In this document: piece after piece, positions 8,541 to 13,632 of the stretch
Position numbering within the stretch: the stretch's first letter is position 1
Layout of the letters: each line of letters opens with the position of its first letter
Source of the DNA: Ginkgo biloba
Lineage: Eukaryota > Streptophyta > Ginkgoopsida > Ginkgoales > Ginkgoaceae
Length of the DNA: 13,632 nt
Direction of reading: 5' to 3'
Assembly: GCA_024626585.1 (NCBI GenBank)
Contig: JANKJI010000006.1
Location: 12,360,540-12,374,171 of the forward strand
The notes under the pieces: model-generated
The model's database searches: none
Told to the model about the DNA's origin: nothing
Seen by the model: the letters and a program-made list of their open reading frames with translations, nothing else
Position numbers and translations under genes: made by a program

Positions 8541-9470
8541 AATCATAATAATAATTCCAACATGCATAGTTGAAATTCAAGAAGAATATGTAAATAATAC
8601 ACGCATAACTCAAATCATTTTAAAAATTCAACAAGGTACCTAGGATAAATTTCAATGGAAAAATGATATGATCCAATACAAAGGAAGAATCTAATTTTCT
8701 CTAGATTCTAGATTTTGTAATAAAATCTATATTAAAGGACATGTAATGCCATCAACTAAATATGTTAAATTCTTTAAAACATATCATAAAATTAGGCAAT
8801 CATTCTTTTGGAAAGGAATGCAAAAAAAAATACAAAAAATTGTCGCAATGTATCACTTATTAAGAAAACAAATATAAAAATTCATTATCACTAGGATTGT
8901 TTCAACCATTTCTTATTACACAACAAAAATGGGAGGACATTAATATGGATTTTATAATAGGGATTCCTACATTAGAGGGGAAGAATACCATTTTTTTCAT
9001 AGTGGATCATTTAACTAAATATGACTATTTTATTGTTATTTGATCAACTTATAAGGCACTAAGAGTTGCTAAGATCTTTATAAAATAAATTCATAGCTTA
9101 CATAGAGTTTGGAAGACAATAGTCAGCGATCAAGATCTAAAATTTATGAGTAAATTCTAGAAGGATTTATATCACTAGTTAGACATGTCTTTAACCATGG
9201 TTACTAGTTACCATCCATAAAATGATGGTCAAACAAAAGTTTTCAACAAATTTCTTGAAGGATACCTTCATAATTTTATGAATGATAAACAAAACAAATG
9301 GATTAATTGGTTATACATAGTAGAAGCATGGTACAATCCTACCTATCATCATTCCATTAATATGTCACCCTTCAAATAACTTTATGGATATGAATCAATT
9401 CAACTTAAGGATTGTATAGAATATGAGTCCAAGGTACCTATAGTTTAAGATTATTGATAAGAATCACACA
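8541..9470 (+). pseudogene. Ty3/gypsy integrase remnant (D,D-35-E core mutated to K)
   Basis: Integrase inserts element DNA into the chromosome. QWKNDMIQYKGRI (about 8654-8692) and FFWKGMQKKIQKIV (about 8806-8848) match the lead-in and HHCC zinc-finger region. From 8921 frame 2 runs without a shift to past 9400: QQKWEDINMDFIIGIPTLEG (first Asp 8948-8950), KNTIFFIVDHLTKY, KTIVSDQDLKFMSKF (second Asp 9128-9130), TSYHP, a stop, NDGQTKVFNKFLEGYL, and NKWINWLYIVEAWYN. The third residue, Glu in 'DGQTE', is Lys at 9236-9238; the spacing from the second Asp is exactly 35 residues. SINMSPFK and LYGYE close the core. Stops, but few indels, mark this domain. Confidence 0.93.
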
Positions 9471-9800
9471 ACATAATTAATTTGTTAAAGGAACACTATG
9501 CAAATGCATAGTGTCAAATAACAAGACGATTAACATCAAAGAGAGTGAAAATTCCAAGTAAGATACTAGGTATGTGTATGGATCTAACAATATAATAAAA
9601 CATCACTAAACAATTTTTTTAATGAAAAACTTAGTCCTCATTTTTATGGACCATATCAAGTTAGATGTAGATTTGATATCATACATTAGAGTTATCATGA
9701 ACATATCCAATTTATGATGTATTTCATATATATTTTATAAGACACAAAATTGGAGAACAAGCGATAATACCATCATAAATTTCCATGCTTAACAAAGAAG
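9471..9800 (+). pseudogene. Integrase C-terminal (GPY/F) region remnant
   Basis: INLLKEHYANA (about 9479-9511) matches the helix 'LKENL..AQ.RMK'. A frame near 9620-9660 reads LVLIFMDHIKL, comparable to 'L.PRFYGPY.V' of the GPY/F module. The rest is scrambled by frameshifts. Confidence 0.65.
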
Positions 9801-9925
9801 GGAAGTTGGTGTTAATTCTAGAATCTATTCCTAGGATACGAGAAAAAAGGTTACACTAAAAATAATTTGAGATTTTTTTATCAAGTGGAAATATTTACCC
9901 TTGGAAGATGCTTCTTAGGAGTTAA
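9800..9925 (+). pseudogene. Chromodomain remnant at the integrase C-terminus
   Basis: The frame at about 9820-9921 reads DTRKKVTLKII, a stop, DFFIKWKYLPLEDAS, a stop (TAG at 9916-9918 where the family has Trp), then Glu. This matches the chromovirus chromodomain core 'ILD.R...LR.K....LVKWK.LP.EDATWE'. Chromodomains bind histone marks and steer integration to heterochromatin. Their presence places this element among the plant chromoviruses rather than the Tat/Athila group. Confidence 0.8.
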
Positions 9926-10008
9926 AATTAATTTCATAAAATGTTACATGCTTGGATAATGACACTTTAAGGATAAAGCATCTTTAGTAGGAAGGGTGTA
10001 TCATACAA

Positions 10009-10018
10009 TTGGGGGGTT
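10009..10018 (+). other. Polypurine tract candidate and 3' LTR junction
   Basis: AATTGGGGGG lies about 90 bp after the end of the pol similarity, followed by TTTGATTACA. The G-run fits the primer site for plus-strand synthesis, and an LTR beginning TG at 10021-10022 or close by would follow. No intact 5' LTR start is available for comparison. Confidence 0.45.
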
Positions 10019-11350
10019 TGATTACAAAAGACATATTTTTGTAATAAGAGGCCACATGTGGCTCTCGAATAATCATTTTGGGTAGATTAGGTCAATTAAG
10101 AAATAATCGTTCTTTGTTGCACTATTCATGTATTCTTTTTTTGTTGTTAATAAGATGGGTCATTTGTTGGTTGTTATAGGTTTGTTTTATTACTACTTAT
10201 CTCTTAACTCCTCCCTAAAGCTTGGAATTAGTCATCATCCCTTCAAAACTAGTCTAGATCCCTTTTATTTAATTAATTAACCTCTTTTTCCCCTTATTTT
10301 ATCCTTTCCTAACTTTTGTATGAAGTGGGACCTACACCACTTAATCATAATAAATTTTACTTGTCAGTGCTCCCTCTTGAGGTGCACCACAAGATAGCAT
10401 GTTACTAAGTGTGGTTCTCTACAACCATTCACCCTTAAGGGGCATCAACTATTTATGAGGAAAAAGAAAAATTGAGAGAATGCCAAATGACTCATACATT
10501 TTTGAGATGACTAAGGTTGCCTTCATGTCACAAGGCTTGAATGCATGAAAATTCTAAGTATAGGGGACTTATTGATCAACATTACCTCTCAATATCTATA
10601 AATTGAGCCCCAAAGTGATTCAAAGGGGAGGAAATTAGCTCATGTAGGGTTATGATGCCAAAATTACTTTGGAAGCACCATCTACAAGCTCTATTATAGT
10701 GGATTTTGATTTATTCTTTAACCCATACCCTCTGCTCTTCCTCAATTTGGGGTTTCCTACTTTGTTATAATCTCTCTTAGGCCTTATTTTCTTGAATTCC
10801 TCCTTAGCTTTCCTTAAACTCTTATTACTTATTTTGTTCAATACTTAGACTAACATGTTGAAGGATTTTAATGGGCTTGATGGTATTCTCCTAACATTTG
10901 GATCATGATTCTAGATTTAGAGTTGAAAGAGGGAGCCAATGGGAGGAGTGGTATCATTTTTCAAGATTATTCAATCAACTTTATGACTCACCATTGCCCC
11001 ATCAACTCAAGTGTGATTGTTATAAACTTAATTTATACTCTTTTCTTGATTTAAAAGAAAATGATAATATGAAAAGAAGTAGTCGAAATTGAATTTGAGT
11101 TATTTTCTAGATTTTCTACTATTTTAGTTTTCTTTTTATGTATTTTAGGAATATTTTCCTATTAGGGTTTCAATTAGGGTTACCTATAACAACCCATAGC
11201 TTCTCCTCTTTATAAAGTGGTGGGAATGAAATCCATCTATCATTAGATTTTATCCCTATTTCTCTCCTCTATTAACACCAAATTTTGCTTGGGAAAGAGA
11301 AATAATCCTCGTTGGTTATCTCTTCCTTTATTGTTGATAAAATTGTATGT
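10019..11350 (+). repeat. Probable worn 3' LTR
   Basis: The identity is inferred from position after the polypurine-like tract. A TATAAAG box at 11211-11217 and CATCTATCATTA at 11234-11245 correspond to a TATTTAAG-like box and the same 12-mer (4602-4613) ahead of the primer binding site. If this pairing holds, the LTR is about 1.3 kb. Both ends are uncertain and no target-site duplication was found. Short open frames within (10650-10841 minus, 10898-11092 plus) show no recognisable domain. Confidence 0.4.
10051..10062. repeat. Perfect 12-bp palindrome GCCACATGTGGC
   Basis: A perfect palindrome with a CACATGTG core (E-box type, CANNTG), about 30 bp into the presumed 3' LTR. Confidence 0.7.
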
Positions 11351-13632
11351 CTTCCTAGGGGCATATTTTGATTTCGCGATTTAATTCAAACCACTTTATA
11401 TTTATATCAAAAAGAAAAAGAAAAGAGTATATTTTTTTATTTTGTCTCCATGTAAAAGCTATAGCTAAAAATCATATTCTTTAATCTAATTTTTAGCTAT
11501 CTCTTGTGGCATCTTTTACGGTATGCTTACATTGTTCCTAGATCTTTCATTGTATATAGGGGTTCTTTTTCCCCTTTCTTATAGCAAGGTAGTTGATTAC
11601 TCTCCTTTTGTTGAGATCATAGTTTCTTGTTGTCCTACTATTATTGAAATTATTGCTTATTTCTTAATAGTAAGATTGTACAGATTTTGGGTGTCTTATG
11701 CTTGTTTACATGTTTAAATTTATTTTAAAGGAAAAGAAAAAGTGAAAAAGAAGGAAGGAAAAAGGGAAAGACGACAAAAAAAAGAACAAAATAAGAAATA
11801 TTTTGAATCTATTGACATGGCAAGAACACAAGTAATTACATTATGTATGCATTCATGAAGGTCAATGTTTTATATATTGAATATTATGAAATGAATGAAT
11901 ATTTTAAATTGAAATAAATCTCTTTATTTTTTTCAAGAATATGTTTTAAGTTTGATCTATTAAGTATTCATCTATATTGGCTCACATTTCATTTCACACA
12001 CAACCACACTCATTCGAGTGCATTGAGGTATGTGTGTAAGGTATATTCACCCTTGTCTTTAATTGGGATGACCTATGAGGGTTATATGAGAAGGGAAAAT
12101 ATACTCTTTCACATATTTATGGAAACTCCACTAGGGAGGGAGGGTCACAATTTTCCTATGTCTTTCCATTACCCTTGGCCTACCTTAGAGTTCACTTGGG
12201 TATATAGGTACATCCTAGGTGTTTTTCTATCAAATTAATATTTCAAATCTTGGTATTACATTGTTAAGACTATGACCCCATACTCTTGTAGCCTCCCTTT
12301 GTTATTTATTCCCTCCTCTAATCAAATACAAATACCAATGGGAAATATATTGTTAGGCATCGATTTTTCCTCTCTTGGGGATCGTTTATTATAAATCCCA
12401 AGGTGGATATATGTGAAGCATGTTCCCTTGGGTGATTCCTAGGAGAAGGTGTGAGATTTAACTAGAGAATTTAGAATTTCTTACCTATATTGGTGATATG
12501 GTATGGCTCTATGCATATCCTCTAGGGATAATTGATAATGTAGACACATCACTAATCTCCCTTTAGGAGTTCCATAGGGCTCCTCATTATCCTTAGGAGA
12601 ACTAGAGACTCTGATTCCTCTAGGTCCTTAGGGGTTTACTCTAAGTTTATAATAGAGGTTTATGGTTGGGTTGTGACACATGTCAAGGGAGACCACCTCA
12701 ATAATAAAATACTTTGATTTCAGATGTCATAGCTTAGGAGCTTAGGTTCTACCCACATCTTACTTAGGGAAGTCAAGTGGCGATTATCACAAATGCTTGT
12801 CTATTTTTGTTAAGAATTGCCTATTTTCACACTTCCTATCATTCGTAGATGGTTACTTAGTTGGCCTTTCTTAAGATATCTTATCAGAGGGGATTCTATC
12901 CCCTTCACATTTTTGTTTTTCATTTCACATTGTCATATTTTATACAAATATATATCCTCACTTTGACACTTGTCACCATGGAGTCTCACCTAATGTATCC
13001 GCTTGGTAGGAGAATGAGAGAATGATGCCCATGCAAATTGTAAAAGCGATTTGATGTTGAACTAAGGGATTACTCAACTATTATAATTATTCAATTCTCT
13101 TCTTCTCTATGAAAACTAGCTTTGTCCTTTTGTACGGTCTATTTTCTCTTCTATATGGCCAAAAACTTTAACGTTGTGGAAATGCGCAGTCATGTTATGA
13201 CAGAGTGCACATTTTCACGTAGTGGCACAATTCAAAACCCAAAAGCCTAAAAACTAGTCAAAAGGTGTTGAAAGCATGCGGCATCACACGTGGCCCAAGA
13301 TAATGACATGTACTAACTTCTTAAAGCCTCCAATACTTTCAAAATACCCTAGAATATGCTCTATTCATGCATATAATTAGACCACAAAAATTAATGTATA
13401 TTTTTTCCACATCATGGACAAGATCCCAAACAAAGATTCACACGTGCTTTAAGACAACAATTGGACAATAATCAAAGTTCTTAATATTTCACACATGCTA
13501 CCCAACCTTGTAGTAAGAGAACAAGTACAAGACCTTAGAATTCAAGAAACTCCAATAGCTTCAAGATTCAAGAATTGAAAGATGCGTGAGGCTTGAGCCC
13601 TAGGGTCCTTTATGTAGGAGGAACCCTTAGGT
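11351..13632. other. Non-coding stretch to the right edge
   Basis: No protein or RNA gene is recognised on either strand. The only contents I can support are a purine-rich tract (11727-11798), a small inverted repeat (CCCAAGG 12397-12403 against CCTTGGG 12426-12432), a scatter of CTTAGGAG-like octamers (12438-12740), and an ACACGTGG site (about 13287-13294). It may be further eroded retroelement DNA. Confidence 0.6.
11727..11798 (+). repeat. Purine-rich tract
   Basis: About 72 bp with only a handful of pyrimidines, mostly GAAAA/GGAA units. Possible leftover polypurine-type or low-complexity sequence; no pol similarity precedes it. Confidence 0.7.

Larger units (their letters stand above)
4698..10018 (+). 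mobile_element. Degenerate Ty3/gypsy chromovirus internal region
   Basis: From a tRNA-iMet-type primer binding site to a G-run resembling a polypurine tract, the plus strand carries gag, protease, RT, RNase H, integrase and a C-terminal chromodomain in gypsy order (integrase after RNase H, the reverse of copia). The length of about 5.3 kb is normal for a plant chromovirus interior. All domains are riddled with stops and frameshifts, and at least two catalytic residues are substituted, so the element is dead. Flanking LTRs are expected but so eroded that their ends cannot be fixed. Confidence 0.9.

Noticed and set aside
10650-10841. A lysine-rich 63-codon minus-strand open frame, reminiscent of a basic small protein.
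   Set aside because: The lysine bias follows from the AT-rich composition. There is no domain or promoter, and it lies in the presumed 3' LTR.
12023-12238. A 71-codon plus-strand open frame.
   Set aside because: No similarity to a known family, no start context or splice signals, and the surroundings are non-coding.

Overview
This window looks like nuclear DNA from a plant with a large, repeat-rich genome. It is AT-rich and holds no intact long gene. Instead it carries badly decayed plant-type LTR retrotransposons (a Ty1/copia fragment and an almost full-length Ty3/gypsy chromovirus core) separated by kilobases of non-coding DNA. The extreme decay and sparse genes would suit a conifer or other gymnosperm, but nothing in the sequence proves this. 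There is no bacterial-style operon, CRISPR array, rRNA or convincing tRNA.

Left end (1-1302): a plus-strand Ty1/copia pol remnant. It starts in the integrase C-terminal tail, passes into the start of reverse transcriptase (RT), and is interrupted at about 394-638 by non-coding DNA that carries four copies of a GTATACTC motif as two inverted pairs. RT then resumes, keeps YVDD, and stops at an (AT)n microsatellite. The reading frame is broken by stops, frameshifts and a small deletion.

1600-2240: the only stretch that looks like ordinary host gene structure, on the minus strand. In order it has two ACGT-core (G-box-like) sites, a TATA box, a short first exon ending CAG/GTTTGT, a 301-bp intron, and a 64-bp exon with an excellent acceptor and a GTAAGT donor. 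The rest of that gene, if real, would lie beyond the left edge, with the copia fragment inside its next intron.

2240-4600: non-coding, with a few hairpins; the lower part may be a worn 5' LTR.

4698-10018: a plus-strand Ty3/gypsy internal region in canonical order: tRNA-iMet-type primer binding site, gag, protease, RT, RNase H, integrase, chromodomain, then a G-run like a polypurine tract. Every domain is recognisable only when stops and frameshifts are read through. Catalytic residues have been lost (RT FIDN for FxDD; integrase D-D-35-K for D-D-35-E). Many lesions look like C-to-T or G-to-A changes, as expected for long-silenced methylated DNA.

10019-13632: probable worn 3' LTR (with a TATAAAG box near 11211), then non-coding sequence with a purine-rich tract and small inverted repeats. 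I recognise no gene there.

The genes do not form a working system. The window is best read as retrotransposon fossils next to the possible 5' end of one host gene. I found no credible new biological system.
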